From positions 218,140-282,139 of the forward strand of contig NZ_FMWD01000003.1 in assembly GCF_900102855.1 (NCBI RefSeq): a DNA stretch of 64,000 nucleotides, in the 5' to 3' direction. Positions within the stretch are counted from its first letter, which is position 1, and each line of letters opens with the position of its first letter. A program made the position numbers and the translations under genes. The notes beneath the pieces were generated by a model. That model was not told where the DNA came from and made no database searches. It was given only the letters and a program-made list of their open reading frames with translations. Source of the DNA: Thiohalomonas denitrificans (GTDB lineage Bacteria > Pseudomonadota > Gammaproteobacteria > Thiohalomonadales > Thiohalomonadaceae). This document shows, one piece after another, positions 9,618-18,200 of the stretch.

Positions 9618-10732
9618 TGCTCTCCTGGCTGCGTGTTCTCGCTCTGGTTCGCAAGGAGTTTCTGGCGATCCTCAAGGATCCCAAGAGCCGGTTTGTCGTC
9701 ATCGGTCCGCCGCTCATCCAACTGGTGGTGTTCGGCTACGCCGCCACCTTTGATCTCAACAATATCCCGTTTGCGGTCTACAACGAGGATCGCGGCAGCT
9801 ACTCCCGCGATCTGGTATCGGCTTTTGATGGTTCGCCGACGTTCAACAAAGTGGCCGTACTGAATGCCGATCGGGAGATCGCGCCGCGGGTCGAATCGCA
9901 GGAGGTGTTGCTGGTGCTGCGTATCGGTCCCCATTTCAGTGATGATCTGTTGAAGGGGGAACCGGCCAGGGTGCAGGTGATTATCGACGGCCGAAACTCG
10001 AATACAGCGATGATTGCCCTGAATTATGCCCGCACCGTCATCCGCGATTTCAATGACCAGGTATTGGCGGAGCGGGGTGCCGCGGGTGCGCCGGCGGAGC
10101 TGATCGTTCGCGCATGGTACAACCCTAATCTGGAGAGCCGCTGGTTCATTGTCCCGGGGATCGTGGGCCTGCTGACGTTGGTGGTCACCCTTCTGGTGAC
10201 GGCTCTTTCGGTTGCCCGTGAGCGGGAGCAGGGGACATTTGATCAGTTGCTGGTGACACCCCTGCGTCCGGTGGAGATTCTGATCGGCAAGGCGACGCCG
10301 GGTTTTCTCATCGGGCTGATTGAGGCTGCAGTGGTAATTAGTGTGGCGCTGCTGTGGTTCGAGGTGCCGTTTCGGAGTACCGTTCTTACCCTCTATACCG
10401 GCGTGGTGCTCTTTTTGCTGTCGGCAGTAGGCGTGGGCCTGATGATCTCTTCGCTTTCGGTCACCCAGCAGCAGGGGCTTTTGGGTGCGTTTCTGTTCAT
10501 GGTGCCCGCCATCATTCTCTCCGGGTTCGCGACGCCCATCGCCAACATGCCCGAAGTGGTACAGGCGGTTACTCTGGTTAATCCCCTGCGCTACTTTATG
10601 GTGATACTGCGCAGCACCTTCCTTGAAGGCGCCTCCTTCGAGGCACTGATCCCCCAGTTCTGGCCCATGGCGGTAATCGGTCTGATCAGCATGGCGCTGG
10701 CCGGCTGGCTTTTCCGTCACCGCATGTACTGA
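9617..10732 (+). CDS. ABC-2 type permease (YbhR-like)
   Basis: A 371-residue second permease, paralogous to the one before it. It has an N-terminal helix after the LVRKEFLAILKDPKSR motif, an external domain, and the REREQGTFDQLLVTPL coupling motif followed by five helices. The preferred start is ATG 9617, forming TGATG with the stop of the previous gene; an in-frame GTG at 9614 overlaps the stop and is an alternative. It is the last gene of the adaptor-ATPase-permease-permease operon. No outer-membrane channel gene is present locally, so a TolC-type protein encoded elsewhere is presumably used. Confidence 0.92.
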   Translation: MLSWLRVLALVRKEFLAILKDPKSRFVVIGPPLIQLVVFGYAATFDLNNIPFAVYNEDRGSYSRDLVSAFDGSPTFNKVAVLNADREIAPRVESQEVLLVLRIGPHFSDDLLKGEPARVQVIIDGRNSNTAMIALNYARTVIRDFNDQVLAERGAAGAPAELIVRAWYNPNLESRWFIVPGIVGLLTLVVTLLVTALSVAREREQGTFDQLLVTPLRPVEILIGKATPGFLIGLIEAAVVISVALLWFEVPFRSTVLTLYTGVVLFLLSAVGVGLMISSLSVTQQQGLLGAFLFMVPAIILSGFATPIANMPEVVQAVTLVNPLRYFMVILRSTFLEGASFEALIPQFWPMAVIGLISMALAGWLFRHRMY

Positions 10733-10832
10733 GATGTATGAATCGATTGATCAGGTGCCGGGGCCGATCCACCCAGGAAAGTGACCGGTATGGCAATCCC
10801 CACATGTTCACCCAGATCGCCCTTTTTGCACT

Positions 10833-11963
10833 TCAGCCAGCCAGCGCCCGGCTCTTTTCTTCAATCAGTTCCAGCAGGGCGTCGAACGGATCGATAAACT
10901 TCTGAATACCCTCTTCCAGTAGCTGGTCGGTAACGGCATCGAGGTCAATGCCCAGTTTTCCCAGGTCCTTCAGGACCTGTTCGGATTGTTCCACATCCTC
11001 TTCAATGGTGTTGCCAACGCGTCCGTGGTCGGCAAAAGCCGCAATCGTATCGTTGGGCATGGTGTTGATGGTGTGTGGTCCGATCAGCGGCTCCACGTAC
11101 ATGACATCGCTATAGTGGGGGTTTTTCGTGCTCGTGCTGGCCCAAAGCATTTTCTGGGGATGGGCGCCTTTCTCTGCCAGTGCTTTCCAGCGCTCCGTGT
11201 CCAACAGGGATTGAAACCGGCGATACGCCAGTTTGGCATTGGCAATGGCGGTCCTGCCCAGCAGGTCGACAGGACGCGGATCGGCGGTTTGGCTGGGTAC
11301 TTCCGGATCGATGATGGCTTCGAGCTTTTTATCGACCAGGGCATCGATCCGGCTCAGGAAGAAACTGGCCACTGAATTCACATCATGAACGGAGTGGCCC
11401 GCTTCCACACGTCGCTCAAGCGCCCGCAAGTAGGTCTCGGCGACCTTTTCATAGGCCGTGATCGAAAACAGCAGTGTGACATTGACGTCGATGCCCTCGA
11501 ACAGAAGTTCCTCGATGGCACCGAGGCCTGCTTGCGTGCCTGGAATCTTGATCATCAAGTTGGGTCGATCAACGGCCGCATGGAGCCGGCGAGCTTCTTT
11601 TATGGAGGCCTGCGTCTCGTTGGCCAGGTGCGGTGATACCTCGAGGCTCACGAACCCTTCACGTTCATCGCTGCTGTCGTAAACGGGGCGCAGGATGTCG
11701 CAGGCGTTACGAATGTCCTGTGTGACTACACGTTCGTAGATCTCGCTGGTCGAGAGCCCCGAACGGGTGAGATCACGGATCTGGTCGTCATATCCTTCGT
11801 GGCCACTGATCGCCTTGTGAAAAATCGCCGGGTTCGATGTGACCCCCCGCAGTCCATCCTCGCGAACCCTACGTTCCAGTTCACCATTGTTGATCATGGC
11901 GCGGGTCAGGTTATCGAGCCAATAGCTTTGCCCATAGTCGTGCAGTTGTCGTAGCGGGTTCAT
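10833..11963 (-). CDS. tal: Transaldolase (long type)
   Basis: A 376-residue transaldolase of the pentose phosphate pathway, moving a dihydroxyacetone unit between sedoheptulose 7-phosphate and glyceraldehyde 3-phosphate. The family signature VTSNPAIF is at residues 41-48, and the Schiff-base lysine is K139 in NLMIKIPGT. The length matches the long transaldolases of cyanobacteria and actinobacteria rather than the ~317-residue enterobacterial form. ATG 11963 is chosen because AAGGAG lies 8-9 nt upstream and the protein then starts in the typical MNPLRQLHDYGQSYW; an upstream extension to 12227 is open but overlaps the aldolase gene and is not family-like. It lies 154 bp downstream of the aldolase gene on the same strand, so an operon is likely. 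Confidence 0.93.
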   Translation of the reverse strand: MNPLRQLHDYGQSYWLDNLTRAMINNGELERRVREDGLRGVTSNPAIFHKAISGHEGYDDQIRDLTRSGLSTSEIYERVVTQDIRNACDILRPVYDSSDEREGFVSLEVSPHLANETQASIKEARRLHAAVDRPNLMIKIPGTQAGLGAIEELLFEGIDVNVTLLFSITAYEKVAETYLRALERRVEAGHSVHDVNSVASFFLSRIDALVDKKLEAIIDPEVPSQTADPRPVDLLGRTAIANAKLAYRRFQSLLDTERWKALAEKGAHPQKMLWASTSTKNPHYSDVMYVEPLIGPHTINTMPNDTIAAFADHGRVGNTIEEDVEQSEQVLKDLGKLGIDLDAVTDQLLEEGIQKFIDPFDALLELIEEKSRALAG

Positions 11964-12117
11964 CGGGGCGATCTCCTTCGTACCGGACAGAGAAAATTCA
12001 ACGACCGTCATTCGCTTTCGGCCATACCGTGGCGGCCGGGATGACCTCCCGGCGCAATGACTCAGAGTAGGCAGAGGAATGGATCGATCAACGGATTCTC
12101 TCCTCTGCGCTTCCGGG

Positions 12118-13140
12118 TTATGTGGTATCCATGGCCGGATCGTATCCACCGCGAGAGGCATCCGCGGCCAGTCGGGCCCTGTGGTAGAACGCCTGTTGTG
12201 CGTCTTCGACGGTATCTGATCGACCACCCCAGGACGCCATGGCCGGCTCCTGAAGGGCTCGGGCGAACGAAAAGCTCAAAGCCCACGGCTGCCCGGTGAA
12301 ATCCCGGTTCATCGCATTGAGGTTGGCTGTTGCCTGGGCTGGGGTCTGACCGCCGGAAAGGAAGTTGATGCTTTGCACTGCCGCCGGGACGGTTCTCCGC
12401 AGTACCTTGATCGTCCATTCAGCCACCTCGTGCGGCTCCGCCTGCCGGTCGTTCGATTTTCCAGGCAAGACCATGTTCGGCTTGAGGAGCATCAGTTCCA
12501 GGGCGACACGGTGGCGCTGCAGTGCATGGAAGACTTCGTGCAGGACCGCTTCGCTGACTTCGGCACAGCGTTCGATATCGTGGTCGCCATCGAGCAGTAC
12601 CTCCGGCTCGACGATAGGCACAACGCCTTCAGCCTGGCAGGCTGCAGCGTAGCGTGCCAAAACTTCGGCATTGGCCTCGATGCCAAGCGGAGTCGGATTG
12701 TGCGGGGTGATGCTGTACACCTCGCGCCATTTTGCAAATCGTGCACCTTGCTGTTTGTAACCGACCAGCCGCTCCCTGAGGCCATCCAGTCCCTGGGTAA
12801 TTTTGTCGCCCCCTGCGCCGGGCAACTCGGTGGTGCCCTTGTCCACCTTGATTCCTGGAACAATCCCCTGTTCGGTGGCCACTTCGGGAAGGGATCGCCC
12901 GGAACCGTTCGTCTGTGCAAGTGTCTCTTCAAAGAGAATAACACCGGCAATGTATTCACCCACCCCGGCGGTAGTCAGGAGCAGGGAGCGGTAGGCGCGC
13001 CGCGTCTCTTCCGTGGACTCTATACCCACCGCCTTGAAGCGCTTGGTAATCGTGGGGGTACTCTCATCGGCCGCAAGGATACCCTTTCCGGGACGCACCA
13101 AAGCGGCCATGGTCTGGTGAAGTTCTTCTGTGGGGGTCAT
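12118..13140 (-). CDS. Class I fructose-bisphosphate aldolase
   Basis: A 340-residue class I (Schiff-base) aldolase of the animal/plant-like family. Visible features are KGILAADES near residues 19-27, IVEPEVL at 176-182, the Schiff-base lysine at about K220 in LMLLKPNMVLPGKS, FLSGGQ near 269, and the typical C-terminal RALQEPAMASWGG. The start ATG 13140 has GGAG 10 nt upstream; an alternative ATG at 13161 is in frame. It interconverts fructose 1,6-bisphosphate with triose phosphates; together with transaldolase it could serve either gluconeogenesis or sedoheptulose-phosphate metabolism. It is the upstream gene of the aldolase-transaldolase pair. Class I enzymes do not need metal, unlike the class II form usual in gammaproteobacteria, so this may be a second aldolase; that cannot be checked here. 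Confidence 0.93.
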   Translation of the reverse strand: MTPTEELHQTMAALVRPGKGILAADESTPTITKRFKAVGIESTEETRRAYRSLLLTTAGVGEYIAGVILFEETLAQTNGSGRSLPEVATEQGIVPGIKVDKGTTELPGAGGDKITQGLDGLRERLVGYKQQGARFAKWREVYSITPHNPTPLGIEANAEVLARYAAACQAEGVVPIVEPEVLLDGDHDIERCAEVSEAVLHEVFHALQRHRVALELMLLKPNMVLPGKSNDRQAEPHEVAEWTIKVLRRTVPAAVQSINFLSGGQTPAQATANLNAMNRDFTGQPWALSFSFARALQEPAMASWGGRSDTVEDAQQAFYHRARLAADASRGGYDPAMDTT

Positions 13141-13190
13141 GACAGATGTTCTCCATCGCATCGAAAGGCGTTAAAGTTAAAGGTTAGCAG

Positions 13191-13335
13191 CCTGTCGGAC
13201 GTAGGAAGAATCTACCCGGGATGTGGGTGCGGGGATAGCAGGGAGGAATTCCTGCCATGCAGGCATGCTTATCCAAACCGTGAAATGTTGGCTCTCCCTC
13301 CCAGCACGTCGCTATGAGTACTCAGGTACGACAGG
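13191..13335. repeat. Small dispersed element with terminal inverted repeats, copy 1
   Basis: This 145-bp segment upstream of the aldolase gene starts CCTGTCGGAC and ends GTACGACAGG, which is the inverse complement of its start with one mismatch. It resembles a second segment at 29330-29479 at both ends: the beginning (CAGCCTGTCGGAC, then AATCTAC about 9-10 nt later) and the end (CTCTCCC, then CGCTA and ACAGGT). The middle is poorly conserved. This fits two old copies of a MITE-like intergenic repeat. Confidence 0.5.
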
Positions 13336-13382
13336 TGCTAGCCCCGGTTGATACGGCTCAATGGATCTTCAGAAAAGGTTTT

Positions 13383-13412
13383 GCCCCCGGCAGAACCTGG
13401 CCTGCCGGGGGC
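13383..13412 (-). terminator. Candidate terminator hairpin downstream of PRC-barrel/EF-hand gene
   Basis: There is a perfect 11-bp GC-rich stem (13383-13393 with 13402-13412) with an 8-nt loop, 21 bp past the stop of the minus-strand gene. Read on the minus strand it is followed by AAAACCTTTT, so the U-tract is imperfect. It could also block readthrough from the plus strand. Confidence 0.5.
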
Positions 13413-13433
13413 ATGCGGGCCGGCTACTCAGAC

Positions 13434-14237
13434 TTATTCAGCTTGTTCGGGACGGAGTTCGTCACCGGTTACCCCGGGTTCTTCGCCCATACCTGGATCC
13501 ATACCGGTATCCGTTTCCTGTCGAATGTCCGGAACCGCTGCTTCCCATCCGGCTTCGAAGGCACTGAATTCAGCCTCGTTGATCTGGTTGTCTGAATCAA
13601 CATCCACATCCTGCCAGGCGTTGACGATACTGGTGTGCGCCTGTGCCTCTTCACGGCTTATCTGGCCATCACCATTCTGGTCGATCTCCTGAAACGAAGC
13701 GATTTCGGCGCCCGGGGAGGGGCTTTCACCGCTCACTTCGGCAAGTCGCTGGTTGTCACGGACAGACCCGTAATCATCCGGGTTGTAGGCGGTACGCTGG
13801 TCAAGCTCCTCCTCGGTCATTTGTGTCGAGGTGACGATTTCGCCGTTTCGCAGCTGGAGCTCCTCTACCGGATAAGTGACTCTGTTCTGACTGACTCCGA
13901 GCATACCGCCAACGACCACGACGGCGTGGAGACTCTGGTCCTCAGCGCTTTGCACGATGTCGCTGATTTCACCCAGGTTGGTGCCGTCGGGGCTGGCGAC
14001 TGATTTGCCTTTGAGTTCGCTGACCTGCAGCTGCATCAGTGAATCCGGTGATTCACCCGCGGCCTGGGGGTCGCTCTCCATCGGGGTATCATAGACCGTG
14101 TATTGTACAGTTTCGGCCTGCACGCCGGGTTGGGAAGCGCTTTTCGTATCTGTCTGTGCGGCAACCGTCGAACCGGATGCGGCCACGGAAAGTCCCATTA
14201 TCGTCCCGGTGATCAGTGAAAGGTGTTTCTTTTCCAT
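13434..14237 (-). CDS. Exported PRC-barrel and EF-hand protein
   Basis: A 267-residue predicted secreted or periplasmic protein. A signal peptide (MEKKHLSLITGTIMGLSVAA, then a VAAQ cleavage region) is followed by a PRC-barrel domain at about residues 65-130 (LKGKSVASPDGTNLGEISDI; HAVVVVGGMLG) and two EF-hand calcium loops near the C-terminus: DQNGDGQISREEA (canonical) and DVDSDNQINEAEF (near-canonical). The tail is rich in Asp, Glu, Gly and Pro. ATG 14237 is chosen because AGGAGG lies 8 nt upstream. PRC-barrel proteins often sense or anchor, and EF-hands bind Ca2+; the combination suggests a calcium-responsive envelope protein, but no partner is indicated. It is a single gene between the aldolase and acetate kinase genes. 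Confidence 0.88.
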   Translation of the reverse strand: MEKKHLSLITGTIMGLSVAASGSTVAAQTDTKSASQPGVQAETVQYTVYDTPMESDPQAAGESPDSLMQLQVSELKGKSVASPDGTNLGEISDIVQSAEDQSLHAVVVVGGMLGVSQNRVTYPVEELQLRNGEIVTSTQMTEEELDQRTAYNPDDYGSVRDNQRLAEVSGESPSPGAEIASFQEIDQNGDGQISREEAQAHTSIVNAWQDVDVDSDNQINEAEFSAFEAGWEAAVPDIRQETDTGMDPGMGEEPGVTGDELRPEQAE

Positions 14238-14323
14238 ACAGAGCCCTCCTATCCATGTGTTGACCGCTCTTAATGAGTAATAGTGAACGGAACGGGTTGT
14301 GACTATGGGAATTTCCACAACGT

Positions 14324-15418
14324 CTACCGTGTTGTCGCAAGTTTCTCCACCTTACGGGCGATTACCCGGGCCTCGTCGATGGGTACGACCCACACATCGG
14401 TCAGACTCTCTCTTGCGGAGATTTGCAACGGGGCATCCGAGCGGACAGCGTTGCGCTCTTTGTCGAGACAGATGCCGAGCGGCTCCAGTCCCTCCAGTAT
14501 GCGGTTTTGGATGGTGGCTGCGTTTTCGCCCACTCCACCGCCGAACACTATCCCGTCTGCGCCACCCAATGCCGCCAGGTAAGCCCCGACGTATTTCTTT
14601 GCGCGATAGCAGTAAGCGGAAACAGCCTCCCCGGCAAGGACAGAAGGGTGGCTCAGCAGTTCTTCCATATCCGCACTGCAGCCTCCCGAAAGGCCCAGAA
14701 GTCCCGACTCCTGGTTTAAAATTCGTTCAACCGAGTCGATGGCGGCGGCACTGTCACCCAGTTTTCGCGCCAGGAACAGGACGATTTCCGGATCGAGATC
14801 GCCGCTGCGCGTCGCCATGATCAGTCCTTCTACAGGCGAGAAACCCATCGAAGTGTCGATGGGTCGTCCCCGGTCGATCGCCGCCGCTGAAGCCCCGCCT
14901 CCAAGCTGGAGCGAAATCAGGCGACCGCCACGTTCCAGTTCGGGATGGATTTCGCACCACGACTGCCACATCGCCTGATGGGCAATGCCATGGAATCCGT
15001 AACGCCGAATCCCGTAACGTTCGCCAAGGTCACGGGGGAGGGCGTAGCGGGCCGCAACCGAAGGCAGGTCTGCAAAAAATCCGGTATCAAAAATCGCGAC
15101 CGCCGGGACATCTTTCCAGAGCCTTCGAGAGGCGGCAATCCAGCGGCTGGCGAACGGGTTGTGCAGGGGCGCCAGTTCGGAGAGCCGGTCGATTTGTGCG
15201 GCAACGGAATCATCGATAAAAACCGGTTGTGACAGTGCGGCTCCGCCATGCACCACCCGATGCCCGACCATCTTCGGTATCCGGCCGTCACAAAACTCCG
15301 GCAGGACTTCTTCCGCCCGCGCATCGCCGGGAAACTTGTCGTCATGCACTCGCTGGTGATCGGTGAAGCGAGTCAGCTTGACCGAGGTGCTCCCGGCGTT
15401 GACCACGAGAATGTCCAC
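14324..15418 (-). CDS. Acetate kinase family protein
   Basis: A 364-residue acetate/propionate kinase of the ASKHA fold, forming acetyl phosphate from acetate and ATP or the reverse. The N-terminal phosphate motif NAGSTSVKL, GHRVVHGG, the catalytic region FDTGFFADLP, RYGFHGIAH and GGVGENAATIQNRIL are present. It is about 35 residues shorter than enterobacterial AckA. The preferred start is GTG 15418 (VDILVVNAGS) with GGAGG 8 nt upstream; an ATG at 15472 is open in frame but adds an unusual extension. No phosphotransacetylase or phosphoketolase gene lies beside it, so the partner enzyme must be elsewhere. The closeness to sugar-phosphate genes is suggestive only. Confidence 0.88.
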   Translation of the reverse strand: MDILVVNAGSTSVKLTRFTDHQRVHDDKFPGDARAEEVLPEFCDGRIPKMVGHRVVHGGAALSQPVFIDDSVAAQIDRLSELAPLHNPFASRWIAASRRLWKDVPAVAIFDTGFFADLPSVAARYALPRDLGERYGIRRYGFHGIAHQAMWQSWCEIHPELERGGRLISLQLGGGASAAAIDRGRPIDTSMGFSPVEGLIMATRSGDLDPEIVLFLARKLGDSAAAIDSVERILNQESGLLGLSGGCSADMEELLSHPSVLAGEAVSAYCYRAKKYVGAYLAALGGADGIVFGGGVGENAATIQNRILEGLEPLGICLDKERNAVRSDAPLQISARESLTDVWVVPIDEARVIARKVEKLATTR

Positions 15419-15533
15419 CAGCTCAGCCTCCGAAATCGATAATGGGTACTTCCAGTGTACGCCCTGACACAACGACTGAAGGGCGTTGACACCCGACCCC
15501 CCAAGTCTATCTTGCTCGGTAGAGGAGTCGCCT

Positions 15534-15857
15534 ATGTGGGATGATCGGGAAAGTCGTCGAACGGGAGCTGATGCTGAAGTGCTCTTCTACCGGCATGGTG
15601 TGCCGGCCGGAAGCGGCAAGGTCAGGAATGTCAGTCTCGACGGGTTGTTTCTGGAGACCAATACTCCCGATCTCGATCGGGATGATCATGTGGAGCTGGA
15701 ATACCGAAGCCTCAGCGGAACGCGAATTTACCGCTTCGATGCACTCGTTGTACACCGGAGTGAAGATGGCATAGGTTTATTCGTGGAGCGAGATGATAGA
15801 CGGGTGGCCGACGGGATTCGGGCCCTGATGGGAATCCACAAGCGCATTCACCATTGA
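15534..15857 (+). CDS. PilZ-domain protein (putative cyclic-di-GMP receptor)
   Basis: A 107-residue single-domain protein. It carries the two c-di-GMP contacts of PilZ: an RxxxR motif (RESRR, residues ~5-9) and an N/DxSxxG motif (NVSLDG, residues ~35-40), followed by the beta-barrel pattern ending HRSEDGIGLFVE. ATG 15534 has GAGG 8 nt upstream; an upstream ATG at 15486 is less likely. It ends 33 bp before glgC on the same strand, so the two are probably one transcript. This suggests a cyclic-di-GMP input on glycogen synthesis, but that link is inference from position only. Confidence 0.85.
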   Translation: MWDDRESRRTGADAEVLFYRHGVPAGSGKVRNVSLDGLFLETNTPDLDRDDHVELEYRSLSGTRIYRFDALVVHRSEDGIGLFVERDDRRVADGIRALMGIHKRIHH

Positions 15858-15890
15858 AGCGGCGCAAGGCGCAGAGTCACAGGAGGTGGC

Positions 15891-17120
15891 ATGAGCACGA
15901 CGGCCAAGGTACTGGCCATCGTTCTTGCCGGCGGGGAGGGTTCGCGCCTGAGTCCGCTGACGCAGGAGCGATCGAAGCCATCGGTTCCCTTTGGTGGACG
16001 CTATCGAATCGTCGATTTTGTGCTCAGTAATTTCATCAATTCACATGTTTACTCCATTTACCTCCTGGTCCAGTACAAATCCCAATCGTTGATAGAACAC
16101 GTGCGCAAGGGCTGGGGGTTGTCACCGCAGATTACCGGCCACTTTGTAACCGTCGTCCCGCCGCAGATGCGTGGTGGTGCCGATTGGTTCCAGGGTACCT
16201 CGGATGCGGTATACCAGAATCTCAACCTGATCCATAAGCACCGTCCCGATCTGGTTGCGGTGTTCGGTGCCGACCACATCTACCGGATGGACCTGCGGCC
16301 GATGATTTCTTTTCATCAGAAGATGCGCGCTGACGTGAGCGTTGCTTCACTCCCCGTGCCCCTCACCGAGGTGAGCGCCTTTGGAATCATCGAAACGGAT
16401 GAAAAGGGCCGGATTAGCAGGTTTCAGGAAAAGCCCGAGACTGCCAAGCCCATGCCCGGCAATAAAAATCGCGCGTTCGCATCCATGGGTAACTATCTCT
16501 TCAATCGTGATGCGCTCGTGGATGCTCTCGAGGAAGCACACCGGAGAGGAGAAAAGGACTTTGGAAAGGATGTCATTCCACGGTTGCTCGGTGATAAGGA
16601 CGTCTATGCGTATGACTTTTCCAGCAACCAGGTCCCCGGCGTCAAAGCGTACGAGGAGCACGCCTACTGGCGGGACGTCGGGAGCATCCGTGCCTACTGG
16701 CATGCCCATCAGGACCTGCTGGGTTCGCAGCCGCGATTCGATCTCTTCAATCCGTTCTGGCCCATTCGTTCCAGCCATTACGACGGGCCCACCGCCAGGA
16801 TCATCACGGGCCGGGTGGAAGACAGTAGTATCGGTGCAGGAGCTATTATCTTTGGTGGCCATATCAAGAAGAGTATTGTGCGTCGGGAAGTGGTCATCGA
16901 GGACGACGTCGAACTGGAAGGTTGCATCATCATGGATTATGTGATGATTAAACGGGGAAGTCGTCTTCGAAATGTCATTGTCGATCGCTACAACATCATT
17001 GATGAAAACACGCAAATCGGGTTTGACAGGAAGGCGGATGAGGCCAATTACTACGTTGACGAAGCCTCCGATCTGGTCGTCGTCTCCAAAGGGCGGAGAC
17101 ACCTGGATCCTGTCTATTAG
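15891..17120 (+). CDS. glgC: Glucose-1-phosphate adenylyltransferase (ADP-glucose pyrophosphorylase)
   Basis: A 409-residue enzyme that makes ADP-glucose for glycogen from glucose 1-phosphate and ATP. The N-terminal pyrophosphorylase motif LAGGEGSRLSPLTQERSKPS, FQGTSDAVYQNL, FGADHIYRMD, FQEKPE and YWRDVGS are all present, and the C-terminal third is a left-handed beta-helix. A strong AGGAGG site lies 5-6 nt before ATG 15891. The PilZ gene precedes it by 33 bp. No glgA, glgB or glgP is in the window, so the remaining glycogen genes are elsewhere. Confidence 0.95.
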   Translation: MSTTAKVLAIVLAGGEGSRLSPLTQERSKPSVPFGGRYRIVDFVLSNFINSHVYSIYLLVQYKSQSLIEHVRKGWGLSPQITGHFVTVVPPQMRGGADWFQGTSDAVYQNLNLIHKHRPDLVAVFGADHIYRMDLRPMISFHQKMRADVSVASLPVPLTEVSAFGIIETDEKGRISRFQEKPETAKPMPGNKNRAFASMGNYLFNRDALVDALEEAHRRGEKDFGKDVIPRLLGDKDVYAYDFSSNQVPGVKAYEEHAYWRDVGSIRAYWHAHQDLLGSQPRFDLFNPFWPIRSSHYDGPTARIITGRVEDSSIGAGAIIFGGHIKKSIVRREVVIEDDVELEGCIIMDYVMIKRGSRLRNVIVDRYNIIDENTQIGFDRKADEANYYVDEASDLVVVSKGRRHLDPVY

Positions 17121-17368
17121 ACCAATAGTGCACGCCTGCAGGAGCATCAGGAGTAACTCTTTGGATTGCGTTCCAGACCTCCATGCGTCGACCGGCCGCC
17201 CCCCCTTTCTCTAAGCGGATTCTAGCCTGATATAGCGGTTTCGAAGAGATGACGTCGGCCTGAAGACCGACCTGCGGGTACAGTGACCAGGTGCCTGGAA
17301 GGTGGCACAATAGGGCGTAACGGCCTCCACCGACCCTGGCCCCTCTCACCGCTCTCAGTCTCCGTCTT

Positions 17369-18178
17369 ATGAATACAAAACGTCTTCGGGAAACCGGAAA
17401 AAAAGGTAAGGTCTGCTGGTTGGTGTTCGCTCTGTTCGGTGTGCTCATCGGCTCCGCCCGGGCAGGCGAGGTTTCGGTAGCGGTGGCGGCCAATTTTACC
17501 GATGCCACACGGATCATCGTCAAGAAATTCGAGGCTGCCACCGGGCACGGGGCGAAAGTGAGTTTCGGCTCAACCGGCAAGCTTTATGCACAAATCGTCA
17601 ACGGTGCCCCTTTCGAGGTCTTCCTCGCCGCGGACAGTGACCGGCCGATGCGATTGGAAAACGAGGGAGTGGCCGTCAAAGGGAGTCGTTTCACCTATGC
17701 GCGGGGACGACTGGTCCTGTGGAGCCCGGATGAAGAGAGGGTGGATCTCCGGGGAGAGGTTCTTGAATCCGGCGATTTCCGCAAGCTGGCACTGGCCAAC
17801 CCGGCAACCGCACCCTACGGGCTGGCTGCCCGACAGGTGCTCGAAAATCTGGACCTTTGGGAAGGACTGCGGCGCAAGCTGGTTCGCGGTGACAACATCG
17901 CCCAGACCTTCCAGTTTGTAGCCACCCGCAACGCGCAGCTGGGCTTTGTCGCCCGCTCTCAGGTGTTGGCACTTCCCGAGGCGGAGCGGGGATCCTGGTG
18001 GAACATTGACCCGGAGCTCTATGAGCCCATCCGCCAGCAGGCGGTTCTCCTCGATCGCGGTAGAAACGACCCGGTGGCGCAAGCCTTTATGGAGTATCTG
18101 AAGAGCGATGAAGTCCGCGAAATCATTGAGCGCCTGGGCTACGATAACGCGCGGATTTTGCGCAAGGGTTCAGATTAA
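17369..18178 (+). CDS. modA: Molybdate ABC transporter substrate-binding protein
   Basis: A 269-residue periplasmic molybdate/tungstate-binding protein. The signal peptide covers residues ~1-32 (VCWLVFALFGVLIGSARAG), and the mature protein begins EVSVAVAANFTDATRIIVKK, typical of ModA, with FGSTGKLYAQI, LANPATAPYG and FVARSQV further on. ATG 17369 has no clear ribosome binding site; the 248-bp upstream gap shows no other gene. I looked for a molybdenum-cofactor riboswitch there and could not support one. Downstream, 164 bp separate it from modB and contain a long hairpin element, unusual for a mod operon. Confidence 0.93.
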   Translation: MNTKRLRETGKKGKVCWLVFALFGVLIGSARAGEVSVAVAANFTDATRIIVKKFEAATGHGAKVSFGSTGKLYAQIVNGAPFEVFLAADSDRPMRLENEGVAVKGSRFTYARGRLVLWSPDEERVDLRGEVLESGDFRKLALANPATAPYGLAARQVLENLDLWEGLRRKLVRGDNIAQTFQFVATRNAQLGFVARSQVLALPEAERGSWWNIDPELYEPIRQQAVLLDRGRNDPVAQAFMEYLKSDEVREIIERLGYDNARILRKGSD

Positions 18179-18200
18179 ATAATGGCATCCAACCATCCGA

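Noticed and set aside
9182-10720. 512-codon minus-strand open frame across the two permease genes
   Set aside because: It is antisense to two clear ABC-2 permeases; its product is His/Gln/Asp-rich with no family motif, as expected from reverse reading of membrane protein codons.
12001-12227. N-terminal extension of transaldolase to 12227
   Set aside because: It overlaps the aldolase gene, lacks family similarity, and a strong ribosome site supports the start at 11963.
17121-17368. Molybdenum-cofactor riboswitch upstream of modA
   Set aside because: I could not align the conserved motif set of that RNA family; only scattered GC-rich pairs are seen.
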